Positions 10,988-22,887 of a stretch of DNA of 64,000 nucleotides are shown here, piece after piece. Both the position numbers and the translations under genes were made by a program. Every line of letters begins with the position of its first letter. Position 1 is the first letter of the stretch. The stretch is from Malachius bipustulatus (lineage: Eukaryota; Arthropoda; Insecta; Coleoptera; Melyridae). The notes below the pieces were generated by a model. That model did not search any database. It saw nothing but the letters and a program-made list of their open reading frames with translations, and had not been told where the DNA came from. The stretch is from NCBI GenBank assembly GCA_910589415.1, contig OU342636.1, positions 7,608,437-7,672,436 of the forward strand, in the 5' to 3' direction.

Positions 10988-11219
10988 TATATGTGTAAAA
11001 TTTTCAAAAAGTCAGCACGATTTTTTACAAAAGGCTTTGAATCGTTATCAACCAATCTAAATTGGTGCTCTTTATTCAATACCGTTAAATTTGTCATACC
11101 TTTCCTGCCCCTTCACTGTTATCAATTTGTTTCCTACAATCAGCGATTTTACTATATCCAACCGTAGCAACTTTACTAATAGATGAATAAATTATTGTTA
11201 TCTATTACAGGTAACTTAC

Positions 11220-11300
11220 ATTCCGGTTTTTGCAATTCTCAGTTGAATTTATATCAAATATGCTTTTCTGCCAGGCCGTCTCTTCTTTCTTTCCGGAGTT
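11220..11300 (-). CDS. Slmap: SLMAP exon 7, last exon found
   Basis: 27 codons in phase 0 after acceptor TTATTGTTCTAG. Protein [20 protein letters not shown] and on; donor GTAAGT follows. Supported by its splice sites and phase more than by similarity. Confidence 0.7.
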
Positions 11301-14300
11301 CTAGAACAATAAAAAATAAAAAATTAGTTAATAATTAAATTGAAACCAACACTACTCTCTATGCTTACTTCGTCTAGATTGATACGGTAAAAGCTCATTG
11401 ATGGATCGTAGGTGACATTCTTTTCTTTACTCTCCTGCACTTCACCTTCCTCCTTTAATAATAATGAGAAATATTTAGATTGGAAAAGCCCAACTACCCG
11501 GAAAGCAAGTTAGTTTCAATAGTGCTGGCTTCAAGTTTGGATAAAGTCAGAGAGTAGCTAGCATCTATGAGAGGAAAAACTGAAAAGGTAGGATGAGGTG
11601 GCTTGGTATAGGAAAGAAGAAAGAGAAGTATGTATATAGAAAATAGTTATTATTACAGGACAAAGTTGAAGTAAAATTGAGAGAGAAGGAATTGAATAGA
11701 GAAGGGGGTAGATCAATTATATCTGGAGAGCACTTATCTAAATTTAAAAGAAACCAAGCACCAAATTGGTAAAAATGAGTCAAGTGCACCAGTCTCTACT
11801 AGACCAGATACATTGTGCTTCTCAAATTTAACCAAGCTAATTACTGCACATTAGTGCCATCTATCTTTGTTAAAACTTAGGGTCTCCCAACCTCTTATAT
11901 CACTCTTTGTAATAAGAATAAAAAAGGTCATTATTTTCATTTTAACATAATGTGTGCAAAAAACTTCATTTAGATATGGGCTATCCATTTATGATATGGC
12001 AATGATGTAGAAGAATAATAATTGTAAACAAAACTTCGTTACTTACACTGGATAAACCATAAAGAGACAAACGAGCATTGTACTCTGACTGTATCTCTTC
12101 GTTTTTCTTCATCTGAGACTCCAAGTCTTGGATTTTTTTCCTCTCCTCGCCCAGTTTAAGAGCGATTTCCTAAAGCAATATCAGAATGTGGATCAAAATT
12201 TTTTCGAGCTTTGAAAACTCACTCACTTCAAGCTCTTGCTGTGCTTTGATTATTTGATCCCGTGCTAAAACGACCTCCTGCTGAGCCGTTATTCTGGCTC
12301 GTTCGTGCTCTGTGGCAGCCGCGATCGCTTCCAACCGCTCGGCGTGTAACTTCTCCAGAGCCTCCTTAGCCGCTATTTGATATGCTGCATTTTCTTCCTG
12401 GATTAAAAAGGCAAATGTTAACGATTGTAAAAGTGTGTCGTAATATTTTTAAAGAACCTGTAGTTTGCGCATTTCGTCTCGACATCCGTCCTCGCCAAGC
12501 TTCTGATGAGCCTGAGCCAGCTGAGCTTCGAGGATGGCGACGCGGGACAAGAGACGCTCCTCACCGATGAACGCCTGCCAAGACTGGTCGGCGCAGAGCC
12601 GAGTCTCCTCCACCAATCCCTGCAAGGCGCTCAATTTACTCTCCAGGCATAGTTCCCGTTGTGTCGCCTCCTGGATCACCTGGTGAAGTTTGTACAACTC
12701 GTTCAGCTGAGTCACCTCTGCAACAACAAACAAAAGTGTCAGTCATCATTGAGTGTTCGCGTTACAACTATATTATCCCATTCCAGATGTTTTTAAATTC
12801 AGAGTTGGCTATGGAAAATTTGAATTATGTTGTTACCTCTTCGAATACTGAGGTTTGAATTGCCTTTGACAAGCTAAATTTTTAAAGGTTATGGATGTTT
12901 CTAATCAAATTTGACATCGATTTGAAGTGACCCAGATTGCCTATACAAATGTCAATGCGCATGCTAAAATCGAAAACGTAGAGTTCCTTCCATTCACTTA
13001 CATTCTATGTATTCAAATGTCATCTGGCAACTTTCAAGCTTTCAAACCTAGATACGTCAAATGTCACTGTCAGTTTTCTCTTTGTAAACACATGGCAAAA
13101 TTCAGCGGAAATGGGATGGTAGACATGTTTGTAAATTACGAACACTAATGTGAAACTAATGGGATACTAATGGCAAAAACGTGGTTTTTTTCTTCTGCAC
13201 TTCCTGGATAGACGACCACATCAAGTTAGCAGTGATTTGTTTAAAAGTTACCTCGTGCTCGAGTGCTGCTTCCAAACCAAAAACAAAAGCTTTGTTGTTA
13301 TCTCTTGTAAGTACGATTTCATCTGTTATTTTTTATTGTTGAATTTTATGTCTGTTTAATATCACCCAAGTAAGTACCTACATACCTACTGCATAATTAA
13401 TTTGATCATCCTAATTCAATAGCAAAATTATTCATCTTTCAAAGTAATAGAGGTTGAGACATTATCACGTTTTACATTCATTGTACATTTTTAGCTGCAG
13501 TTTATTCAACAGATTTGTTTAAACTAATTTATTTCACAATTTCTAAATAACGAGTTTTGATAAAGGATAATTCTAAAATAATGATTGAAAATTCTAAATT
13601 GGCTTAAAGAAAGTTTATTGAATAATTAACGCTCACATTCCTGTAGGTACCTATGAAGGGTTATTTTAACGATCTTATTTTAATCACACCTCTCACACAT
13701 GGCACATGGCTTTTGTTAGAAATGGATTAACAAATTGTAAAGAACTTCTTTCTCTTATTTTATGTATCATTCGAAACTGAACTAACATGTGCTAGGGTCT
13801 CTTTTATATTTTATTGTAGTTTACGAACCACATGGCTCGGCTCTATTTATTTATGTTACAATAATTCATGTCTGCATGTATTAACCTATGTGTGTCAAAA
13901 TGTTTATTTAATTCTTCTACATTTTATTTTATACTATTTTCTGAGAATGTAACCAAACCGAACCATTTATTGAATAATCCTGTCTAACTCCAGAATAATC
14001 TTTAGACGACTCGCTTCATTCTTATTGTATATTTTCTAACCATTAATCTATCGATTGCTGCCATCCACATTTTATTACCATGTACCTGCTTACTATGTCT
14101 TGCCATGCTTTTATCTCATGTCACATGTTCAACCTTTATTCTTATTTTTCATGCCTTATTTGATAGCTTACTTAATCGATGCCTTATTTAAATTGTCTAC
14201 CGAACATTCTTGATTTAATTGTTGATTATTGCTTATACTCTTTTGATTATTTATTTATATTTCATGAACATATTTATTCAACAAAACTGTCCAATCAATT

Positions 14301-17300
14301 ATTATTTATCTTGCTTTCAAATTGATCTTTGTAAATGTAAATTCAGGTTCTCTTACTTTCTGTGAAATTAATCAACGTAAAAGTCAGTATTGAGTTTATC
14401 TCATTCTTCGTCAAACTCAATTCAAAGAGGTGGATCATTTTGATTGATAATTGTTTACCGAACTATTGAACTACGAATGTATGGGCCTTATGTGAATCTA
14501 ACTAACATTTTCGCTCTTGTCAGGGGAATCAACTAAACAGCCAACGGATAGCATCCTAACCATCGGACTCCGGACAGGGATTCCTCCAACTATAGGCGGG
14601 TAGCCTCCTTAACCGGACCTCGTTACACTATCATACTAACAAAACCCATTCCCATGCTTATCTTGAAGACGTAGATTTCTGTGGTAATGCTTCTGTTTAA
14701 AATGAATTAAAATAAAAACTACGACCATAACAAAAGGTCCATACGAAACGAAAACTAGACGAACACGAGCCCTACCTCGTTTTAGAATGACTGACAGGTA
14801 AATAATAAGATGGAACTTTTTGACTAAAGTTAAAACTTTAATAATGGAAGGACGATTTTATTTTTTGTAGTATAGAAAAAATATTCCTAATGGCATATCA
14901 GCATAGTGAAAGTAATTTGAACTTTTTTAGCTCAAATCGGCTCTCCAAGGCTTACAACTAAAAAAAAAATATCTCAACCAACTTGAATTTAAAAACATCT
15001 GGAATGGGATATAGTATCCATTGTTGGCTGTTTTAATGATTCAACATTGAATCAATGAACATGAAGCTCATTTTATTTATCTTAATAATTAACTTACAAT
15101 ATTACGAGAATAATTTATTTCGGTCTATTTACTATTTACATCATAATAATTTCCAAAATGATCTAAATATTCCTGCTAGTAAATAAGCACAGCTGGTAGC
15201 TCTTATCTAATTTACACTTCCAGCCTTCTCTCTTAACCTCATATCTGCCTCTGGTCACTTCACTAACTAGACAGTCCTGATCACATTAACATTCCAAACT
15301 ACTCTCCACTGTCCACTGTCAACTTACTAGCCTGCTGCTTTTTAACTCCACTTCTGATCTTAATGTTCCATAATGTTCAAAACTATTCAGTTTTCTGATA
15401 GCACTCTCCAAATGATCTTCCCGATAGATTTCAATGCTACACACTCATGACTCATGCGAGGAACTGGGGCTTTTTATATGCCACGCTAGGTGACGTCAGT
15501 GACGTTCTGAACTTCTATTCACGAGAGTGAAATAGTTCTGTTGCCATCCAGAGCCTCACTTCTTACTAGAGCTATGAGTTCAGTGGGACGAACTGACGAG
15601 AACAACTATTCCGTCCTGTCAACTGTCAAGAACAGCTGACAAATTTTCGATATGACTGCATTCCAGAATCTAACAGTCCAAAATATAGATAATCAAGAAG
15701 AACAGATGTTTGATGCTCTTAACCTCCAGTTACTAATAAATTGAGAATGGTTCTTCAATGCCAAGTGCTATCACTGATATGTCGTAACAATATTTTCATT
15801 ACTATCTGAAACTTCTTCTAATTCTTCAATGTAAAAACATGAAGATTTTTATTTTCACATTATTTTTATAACATAAAAAGGCCATTGGAATTCGACATCA
15901 TGGTCTTATAAGTATATCATATCGACTTGACATGCCAACCTGATTTCAAGATGTCAAGATGAAACAACTGGAGATTGTTAAATGCTAATTTCTTGAAATT
16001 AATATCTGTTACATTAATGCTTGCAAGTGACGCAAGTCATAAGACTTATTAGGTTCAAGTCTTGCCACTTGCATCACTAATACAGCGGAAAATCTTATGA
16101 CTTTAGTTTGCACAAGCAACTATTTAATGCAACACTGATGAGTGTCTGTGCTGGCCTTTAGGCAGAAATGTTAAATCATTTGGTAAGACTGAAAAGCTGC
16201 TTGGAGGCAAACTAGAGCTGACAACATCATGCAAAAAATCCCTCTTTTTTTGCATCAGGAGTCCCTTATACAGTGACATCCGAAAAGTACGCACCAAATG
16301 GGAATTTATTTTATTGGTAAGATTTAAAAAAAAAATTACAAAGAAAGCTTGTGCATGCTCTAAAACTTATTTGACACCCTGTATCCTGTATGCTACATAT
16401 TGTAACTTAAAACAAGTAGTATGTGACAAATAAGTTTTAAGCCAATTTGGTGCGTACTTTTCGGATGTCACTGTATATGTTGCATTTCATGTCAGCCAAC
16501 GTCTACATTGTGTCCCAGGATAAGCGAATTTATAGGTACAGTAGAAGCTCGAAGCTCGATTATCCGGATCCCGATTATCCGGAACGAAATTTCTTTTTAA
16601 AACCGCCGCTTTATCCAATAGGATCGGTGTCCGGATCTGAAATTTAAAAGAAAATTCAAGTTTTCCGTGTACCGCTCTTTCAATTACCCGCATTATCCGA
16701 AATTGTAATATGCACCTATGTAGGTACTGTTCATAACTTCATACATATAAATTTAGGTATACATTTCCTTAGGAATAATAAAATATTTTTCACTGGCAAG
16801 TTGCTAGAATTTCGCAGATCTTGCCCAATAAAAAACTGGTTTGTTTCCTGCCTGATTCATTTCCAACTCAATAAGAATAACAGTTCCACTTCAGTTAGGC
16901 ATTTACTATGATATTTTCTTTCATTTTCAGTTACTCGTAAGCAATCGTCTTTAGGCAAGTAAACATGTCGACCTTCAATTTAAGAAAGAAGGTGTGACAA
17001 ATTACTGATAAATTGAAAGCAATTGAACGTCTGGAATATTTATTATTATGTTAAATTGTCTTTTGAACAAAATTGCAGACTGATAAACCTTTTTCGTTTC
17101 GCTTGAACATAACATTATAATGGGTTTTAGAGTTTCAACAATTTAACAAACTTTAAAGGAACTGGAATGCATCTCCAAATATGAGCCCTATAGTTGTTAT
17201 ATCAGCCCAGTATTCAAGAAACACAAAACTAATGTTGAAAAACTTCACCTTCTTTCAGAAAAAAATGTCAAAATAGTTTTTATTTCACAATTTTTTGAAT

Positions 17301-18573
17301 TATTAATTGGTTGCCTAGCCTTGTTGATAATAAGAGACTAAAAATATAAAGACCCCATTTGTCAATTCAAGAACACAAGAAGACAATGGCAGAGTGAGTT
17401 TCGAGGTAAGTTTATAATCGTACAAACCAACATTTCATTTTTCAGTTTTACAGAGTCAATCTCAGACAACTGATTAATTGAGAGATGTTTACAAAATACC
17501 TATGTAAAGAAAGTGTTGCCAGTAGTGTTTCCTGTAATAAGAAGTGTTATCCCTGCTCGATGAGATAAATAGTTAAGAATCGTATACAAACCAAAATTTC
17601 ATTTTTCAGTTTTACAGAGTCAATCTCAGACACGATTAATTGAGATAATCTCAGACAACTGATTAATTTAGAGATGTTTACAGAATACCTATGTAAAGAA
17701 AGTGTTGCCATTAGTGTTTCCTGTAATAAGAAGTGTCTTCCCTGCTTGATGAGATAAATAGTTAAGAATCGTATACAAACCAAAATTTCATTTTTCAGTT
17801 TTACAGAGTCCATCTCAGACATGATTAATTGAGATAATCTCAGACAACTGATTAATTGAGAGATGTTTACAGAATACCTATGTAAAGAAAGTGTTGCCAT
17901 TAGTGTTTCCTGTAATAACAAGTATCTTCCCTGCTTGATTAGATAAACAGTTAAGAATCCTATAATGTAATAAATTAGAAAATTCAGAGACTCGTGCATA
18001 CCATTAAAAGTCGATTTCACTTCCTTCCCGTCCGGGGAGAATAACTTGAGGGTGGCAATGATGCAACCGTGAGTCACCTTCCGGTTATTCTCCACAACGT
18101 CCACGCCGAACTGCACAATGTCTCCCGAGTTGATCTCATAGTGCTCGATGTCAGGTGCCAGGCGCATGTTGTTAACAAATGTGCCATTGCTGCTCTTAGT
18201 GTCCTGGAATAAAATTGTTCCCCTTTTATCACCATCACCGGCACAACCACCAACCGCAATTTGAAAATATTACCCTTAAGAAGAACTTCCCGTTCTCGTA
18301 CCAGAGCAAGGCGTGATGCCGGGAGAGCACCTTGCAGTCGAAGACGGCATTGTTGTGGGCAGCCTTGGCCCTGGCTACAGACCGACCTACTTTGACAGGC
18401 TGGTCAAGGGTCACGGTCCTGTCCTGGAAAGGGTGCGAGTTTGCATGACAGATGAGAATGGCTTTCGCGGACATGATCGTCGTTTCCGGAGTGCAGATGA
18501 TGTCATTGATGTCGGGGGTCGGCTGATACTGGGAGATGTTTTTCGCCCATTTCCCACTTACTACTACCATCGC
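11220..18573 (-). CDS. Slmap: SLMAP homologue (FHA plus coiled-coil membrane-associated protein), 3' exons missing
   Basis: Seven exons on the minus strand join in phase to give about 406 codons without a stop. Order: FHA domain (exons 1-2, with [30 protein letters not shown] and [15 protein letters not shown]), a short hinge, then coiled coil (exons 3-5) matching the SLMAP pattern [16 protein letters not shown], and an acidic linker (exons 6-7). Sarcolemmal membrane-associated proteins are tail-anchored adaptors; in animals SLMAP joins the STRIPAK phosphatase complex and recruits Hippo kinases through the FHA domain. The last exon found ends at a good donor (GTAAGT at 11,219). The C-terminal coiled coil and membrane anchor must lie at lower coordinates, or they were lost or displaced; I could not find them. 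Identification rests on strong FHA similarity recalled from the family. Confidence 0.88.
11369..11452 (-). CDS. Slmap: SLMAP exon 6
   Basis: 28 codons, acceptor ATTATTAAAG and donor GTAAGC. Protein [20 protein letters not shown] then FYRINLDE; an acidic linker with no known fold. Confidence 0.75.
12047..12169 (-). CDS. Slmap: SLMAP exon 5 (coiled coil)
   Basis: 41 codons, acceptor ATTGCTTTAG and donor GTAAGT. Protein starts [20 protein letters not shown]. Confidence 0.85.
12227..12397 (-). CDS. Slmap: SLMAP exon 4 (coiled coil)
   Basis: 57 codons, acceptor TTAATCCAG and donor GTGAGT. The protein ([20 protein letters not shown] and on) is Ala/Glu/Lys/Arg-rich with heptad spacing. Confidence 0.85.
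12458..12717 (-). CDS. Slmap: SLMAP exon 3 (coiled coil)
   Basis: Starts after a TTGTTTGTTGTTGCAG acceptor. Its first two bases complete a Glu codon with exon 2. Protein includes [20 protein letters not shown] and [20 protein letters not shown], closely following SLMAP. Ends at KLQ before GTTCTT, an unusual donor. Confidence 0.88.
12718..16268. other. SLMAP intron 2, left and middle part
   Basis: AT-rich intron without recognisable coding. ATTCCAGATGTTTTTAAATT at about 12,780 recurs inverted at about 14,990-15,010, so 12,765-15,015 might be an old TIR element, but only about 35 bases match. A GC-richer stretch at 15,300-15,600 (CTAGGTGACGTCAGTGACG) has the look of a promoter or LTR but has no partner in the window. 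Confidence 0.4.
16271..16473. mobile_element. Tc1/mariner-type MITE, 203 bp
   Basis: Perfect inverted ends CAGTGACATCCGAAAAGTAC plus a further 8 bases, flanked by TA (16,269-16,270 and 16,474-16,475). No coding. The CAGTG start is usual for Tc1/mariner ends, so it was probably mobilised by a related transposase. It lies in SLMAP intron 2. Confidence 0.8.
16539..16706. mobile_element. pogo/Tigger-like terminal fragment
   Basis: CAGTAGAAGCTCGAAGCTCG then ATTATCCGGATCC resembles the ends of pogo/Tigger elements (CAGTAGAACCTCGATTATCCG type). ATTATCCGGA and CGCATTATCCGAAAT repeat inside. The matching opposite end is not clear, so this is a fragment. Confidence 0.4.
17426..17990. repeat. Tandem repeat, 189-bp unit, about three copies, in SLMAP intron 2
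   Basis: AGTTAAGAATCGTATACAAA recurs at steps of 189 bp (about 17,571, 17,760 and a diverged 17,949). AGAAAGTGTTGCCA and GTTTCCTGTAATAA recur with the same step. 189 is a multiple of three, and on the minus strand the units stay open in frame with exon 2, giving a 63-residue periodic peptide ([11 protein letters not shown]..., [20 protein letters not shown]). Confidence 0.85.
18002..18203 (-). CDS. Slmap: SLMAP exon 2 (FHA, C-terminal part)
   Basis: Starts after CAG with DTKSSNGTF, the core phosphothreonine-binding loop of FHA domains. It continues [20 protein letters not shown] and [13 protein letters not shown], and ends with a one-base overhang (G) before GTATGC. If the donor is ignored, the frame stays open for another 150 codons through the tandem repeat at 17,547-18,001. 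Confidence 0.9.
18274..18573 (-). CDS. Slmap: SLMAP exon 1 (FHA, N-terminal part)
   Basis: Coding from an ATG at 18,570 ([20 protein letters not shown]) or from the in-frame ATG at 18,474 ([19 protein letters not shown]), which matches where vertebrate SLMAP begins. A CAG at 18,574-18,576 could be an acceptor, so a 5' UTR exon may lie upstream. The exon ends at Arg (18,274-18,276) before the donor GTAATA. Confidence 0.85.
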
Positions 18574-18603
18574 CTGTGTTAGTGGAAGCAATAACATTGT
18601 CAA

Positions 18604-19189
18604 TTAATCCACAATATAAACAAATAAAATCAATTGATATAGATTGAGATCACACAGTGTCTATAAAAGTGACTTACCTACCCAATTAGCAGTAATAAAA
18701 CTGTAATTCTCATTTAATTATCAATACGAGCAAGGTGTTTTTGTGGGTGAGACTATTATTAATTATTATAATAACAGACTAACAGAGGAAAGATGTTGTG
18801 CCAGAGTGCTAGGAAGATGTCAAAAGTCAAGAATTGGAGGGTGTGAACATTTTAACTGGTATTGCCAATTGGTGCAATTAAAACAGCATAAAAGAAAATT
18901 ATTATGATGAATTGCAGAAACTGTTTTACGGAGGAAAGTCTAAAATATAAAATATAATATTTATTTAACATTAATTGGAACACGACAAGAATCACATATT
19001 CACGTTTAAAATGAACACTATCAATTTCAATTCGATTAAAACTTGCATTTTTTTTTGTAAATTTTAACAACTTGAATTGACAAATTGACACTTGACATGA
19101 CACTTGACATTGTTAGACTTTCTACTTGTAGCTTGTAGCCTTCATTGAAATAAGAAGTTATTATTTATATTCTCAGTGACTTGACTAGT
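18604..19189. other. Upstream region of SLMAP
   Basis: Likely holds the SLMAP promoter or 5' UTR exon, but no TATA box or initiator can be supported. No coding is seen on either strand. Confidence 0.4.
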
Positions 19190-19335
19190 GATGTGAGTGG
19201 AGGTGCCGTATTCTTTACTTCTATTCTTTACGCGATTCCTTACGGGTAAAGAATGAAAAAAAGGTAAAGAACCTAAAGAATGTAAAGAAAATAAACAATG
19301 CAAATTTATGCTTCTTATTGCTCATGCAGTTAATA
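19190..19335. repeat. TTCTTTAC-rich repeat shared with the giant palindrome
   Basis: GTATTCTTTACTTCTATTCT and CGCGATTCCTTACGGGTAAA followed by ACAATGCAAATTTATGCTT match 28,230-28,400 (and inverted 27,540-27,690). It is itself a short inverted repeat around GGGTAAAGAA. A dispersed repeat of unknown class. Confidence 0.65.
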
Positions 19336-19981
19336 ATAGCTTTATTATTGTGACGTTACAGTAACGTCGCGACGCTGGAAAGCGACGCCAGAATTTAAAT
19401 AAAATATTATTCCCACGAAAGGCGAGAAGAAATCATGTAGTATTCAAGTAGTAAATTATTAAAATCAAAGCAGATAAATCGGCCACAAGATCACATCACA
19501 CATCACACAAGATAAGGGAGGTTTTTTATATTGGTATCAGTTGTTGTTTATAGAAAGTGCCTCTAGGAAGGAACGGAAAACAACATTTAATTCAGCGAGA
19601 AATATTAAAATATTAAATCCAAGCAAATAAATGCGAAGCCGAGAGGAAAACAAGATAAGAAGTTGTTGTTTACGTCCGGTACCTATATAAAGGGACCGAT
19701 ATTGAATGAAAGGTAGCAGATGGCAGCTGGCCTTCCTAGAGAACTGATCTAGGATAGCCGGTCCGCTATCTATAGCTCACCCCCTTGCCCAGAGGCCCCG
19801 AGTACTGATCGGAACTTCTCCTAGAGCGAAGAAGAAGAATTGACTCTTCCAAGCTCACACCTTAACCTACCCCAATGTGAAGCCTGGGTACTGACCAGGA
19901 GTCAAGTTGGGATAACACGAGATAGTAGTATTGATACTCTTTCAAAAGATTATTACTTTTAAAAGGCACTATTATTATTTA

Positions 19982-20300
19982 AAAGCACATCTAAAGAGAA
20001 GTTTGCATGCGAAATTTCATCCAAATTAATTGCTCGGAAGATAGTCAAATTTCGCATTCAAAGCTGGCGCCGGAAAAAAATCATATCTCCGCCCCTGGAC
20101 TTTGTGCCACTTTGTCACTATTATTAGCCGAAAGCACATCTAAAGAGAAGTTCGCGTGCGAAATCTCATCCAAATTAATTGCTCGAAAGATAGTGAAAAT
20201 TAATTTCGCATTTAAAGATAGGTGTGAGGAATTAAAAAAATCATATTTTTGTCCCTGCATGGACACTTACGGACCACTATTTGTCGGAGGTACATCTAAA
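19982..20300. repeat. Tandem duplication, about 150-bp unit
   Basis: AAAGCACATCTAAAGAGAAG at 19,982 recurs at 20,131, and ACATCTAAAGCAAAG appears a third time near 20,290. CATCCAAATTAATTGCTCG is in both full units. The plus strand is open over both but resembles no protein I know. Confidence 0.65.
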
Positions 20301-20431
20301 GCAAAGACTAATGTGTAATAATTCGAGGTTCATTGCCAATTAAATTCACGAAAGAAGTTTAAAATCCCACTGATGTGATTGTGGAAATTCGCGAGGACGT
20401 GGCAACACTGCACGGGAATATTACTCTCGGC

Positions 20432-21011
20432 GTTAAGCCGGCCACTCACGGTACTGCCTATTCTGTGGTACTGCGGCGCTGTACAATTTGGTTGGATTCG
20501 GCAAGATCGTACGATATTTGATAGTGTGTGTCTACGACCGACGAAGTCGGACCGAGTTGGATCGGCTCGTCTTGCAGTTAAAACTTTTTAACTGCAGCAG
20601 TACAATTTTGTCGGATCGCATGCAATTGGATATGAATTGGAGCGTGTGTGGCGATGGCCGGCAAAATCATACAACAAAGTACGTGCTTACGTGCTTATTA
20701 GCTGTTTATTTCAATAAATTTGGGGTTTTTAATAAATAGATATGTCTAGTAAATATAATAATTTTTTTAAAGGAGTTTTTTGTAATATATAAACATTTTG
20801 ATTCAATCACAATTGATTTATTTTTAGAAACCATTCCTTGCATCAACATTTTCGATTAGTATATTACCTTTTCTTTCATTTTTTGATTTACAAACACAAA
20901 TTACAGCTGCTGCTAATTACAAATTTTTCTCATTGTCCGACGTCTCTACTCGACGAGAACTGCCCAATACTGCACGGCTGGAAACGCCGTGTGCTCACGG
21001 CGACGTCCTAA
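20432..21011. repeat. Unclassified GC-richer repeat region
   Basis: TTAAGCCGGCCACTCACGGTACTG at 20,432 has the look of a DNA-transposon end after a TTAA target. AACTGCAAGACGAGC/GTTAACTGCAG blocks and GAAACGCCGTGTGCTCACGG lie further on. No matching right end was found; the THAP transposon at 21,019 is inserted in this DNA. Confidence 0.35.
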
Positions 21012-21999
21012 CCCGTTCCACAGTATAGAGCCAGGCAGTAAGGACATACGGCCGATTTTCCTTTGTTCTCATGTAGTCAATCTGGGTGACCTTGCGCCAT
21101 TTTGAAAAGGAGTAGAATTACTTTTACATTGGTATGGCCTCCTTAAATTGGAACATTTACTTGGTAACTTTTCATGAGTTTGCGAAGTAGGTATCAAAAG
21201 ATGCGCGCCAATTTCAATTGAATTATAGCTTTGCTGAAAATCATTATGAGTCGAGATAATTTATAAGTTATAGAAAATGACAACTAATGGTTATAAAATC
21301 GTAGAAAAAAAATATTTTCAAGTTTAAAATTTTATTTTACGAATCTGTTTTTAAAACTTTTAGAGAATTGTATTTTTATTTCGTACCTATATGTATGTAG
21401 TGTGGGCAGACGAAAACGCAACTTGGACAAAGTTTTGAAAAATTAAAATTATGTTTGAGATTGAATCTGTAAGATCGTATTAAATTGCAAATTTTGAAAA
21501 TATGGTGAATATTTTGAATGATCTTTTGCTTTTTATCAGTAATTAACTCTTCTAAAAGGGAGTATAGGTAATCATTTCCAGCAATATCAGACCAACATTT
21601 TGATAATACAGGGCATTTTAAAATCAGTAATTATCTGGCAGATCTGTAATTAAACGTTTGTGCAACGGGACCACGGTATTTTTTTTAAGGTGTAAGGAAT
21701 GCAAATGCAGGTAAACAATAAAAATAAAATATATTAATTAAAGAATGAAATATTTTATTGAAACCGTTCCTAATAATCATAATAATAAATTTTGTCTACA
21801 TATTACATGTTTTCAATATTTACAATTAACATAAGACTTTGCAAGGATTTTCCAAAGAAATTCTTTATGATAGTTTAGGAAATAGAAATCACACATACTC
21901 AACTGAAATATATGAAAGGTACGTGCAAGTACCATTTTAAATTATAATTTAATAACATGAAGTTGAAACAAATAAACAAGTTTCAATTATGAATAAAAC

Positions 22000-22274
22000 C
22001 TGTAATTTAACAAAATTAGCTAGGTTACTTGGCAAAAATCTGTCGCACATTTCAAAAAACGGTTCAAGGTCTTCAAGATCTTCATTCGATGTCTCGCTTA
22101 TTGTCCGCCTACGGATAGCTTGTAGCTGCTTCCGGAGCTTCACCTTCCGAGGTGTGTATGTAGAAAGACACCTGGGAGTCTGAGTGTCGACCGTTGCAGT
22201 TGAACACTGCTCTGCTTCTTCTGCTACTGCCGACGTTGATGGAGTGCCAGCAGGTTGACTTTCTCCTGATTTGT
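22000..22274 (-). CDS. THAP gene exon d (linker and basic helix)
   Basis: 91 codons after acceptor CTTACAG. A Ser/Thr/Pro-rich linker (KSGESQPAGTPSTSAVAEEA) leads to TPRKVKLRKQLQAIRRR, the basic helix often found after THAP domains, then LEDLEPFFEMCDRFLPSNLA. Ends CAG before GTTTTA. No further exon was recognised before the element's end at 21,019. Confidence 0.6.
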
Positions 22275-22733
22275 CTGTAAGCGAAAATTTAAAATGAATA
22301 CTAAAGGTAAATTATTACAATAATCATAAATATCGTGGGTACTTCCTGCCTGAAAAAAATCGGCACTCGCCCCCCCTAATGTTAATCACAGTCTATTGAA
22401 GGAAAATAATTACACTATCTAAGTCAAGGTAAATATACATATTTAAAGTACGAACCAGACTTCCAGGTGAATATTGTAGAACACTGCTCTGCTTGTTCTG
22501 CTACTGTGCCACCAGGTTGACTTTCTCCTGATTTGTCTGTGAGCGAAAATTTAAAATGAATACTAATGGTAAATTACAATAATCATGAATATCGGGGGCC
22601 CTTCCTGCCTGAAAAAATCGGCACTTGTCCCCCCCTAATGTAATCACAGTCTAGTGAAGGTAAATAATTACGCAATCTGAATCAAGGTAAATATACATTT
22701 CAAGTACGAACCAGACTTCCAGGTGAATATTGT
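22195..22733. repeat. Tandem duplication of about 270 bp inside the THAP transposon
   Basis: GACTTTCTCCTGATTTGTCT, ATCGGCACT followed by a C-run, and ACGAACCAGACTTCCAGGTG occur once in each unit (boundary near 22,465). The copies differ by a few per cent and small indels. Confidence 0.85.
22456..22536 (-). CDS. THAP gene exon c (duplicated linker exon)
   Basis: Begins (D)KSGESQPGG after CTCACAG and ends TFTWKSG-like before the same weak GTTCGT donor. It arises from a tandem duplication (22,195-22,465 and 22,466-22,733) that copied the 3' part of exon b and the 5' part of exon d with the intron between. Exons c and d begin with the same residues, so c can be skipped without changing frame. 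Confidence 0.5.
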
Positions 22734-22887
22734 AGACACCGCATGTCCATGTAACCGCGTTCTCTCCAGGTTGAGAAACATGATGTTTTCGAAGTGCCAG
22801 CCACACAATTTGCAATTTTTATTGCAATACTCGGGCCCTTTAACCACGAAGTCCTTCCTGCCGGCATTAATGGTCCATATTCTGCAT
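22712..22887 (-). CDS. THAP gene exon b (second half of zinc finger)
   Basis: Starts after CTTGTAG and continues RCRIWTINAGRKDF. It shows the invariant Trp, CKLCGWHFENIMF (the C-x2-H zinc pair) and HAVSTIF, the degenerate AVPTIF box. Ends TCTG before GTTCGT, a weak donor, in phase with exons c and d. Confidence 0.75.

Noticed and set aside
12382..12858. Plus-strand ORFs over SLMAP exons 3-4
   Set aside because: Antisense of coiled-coil exons with proper splice sites.
14530..14640. GC-richer stretch as a possible tRNA or LTR primer site
   Set aside because: No cloverleaf, no box A/B pattern and no paired LTR could be made out.
17547..18001. Part of the SLMAP exon 2 open frame as coding sequence
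   Set aside because: The donor GTATGC at 18,001 and the in-phase exon 3 explain the gene; the extension is tandem repeat in the intron. Kept only as a finding.
18313..18582. 89-codon plus-strand ORF over SLMAP exon 1
   Set aside because: Antisense of the well-supported FHA exon.
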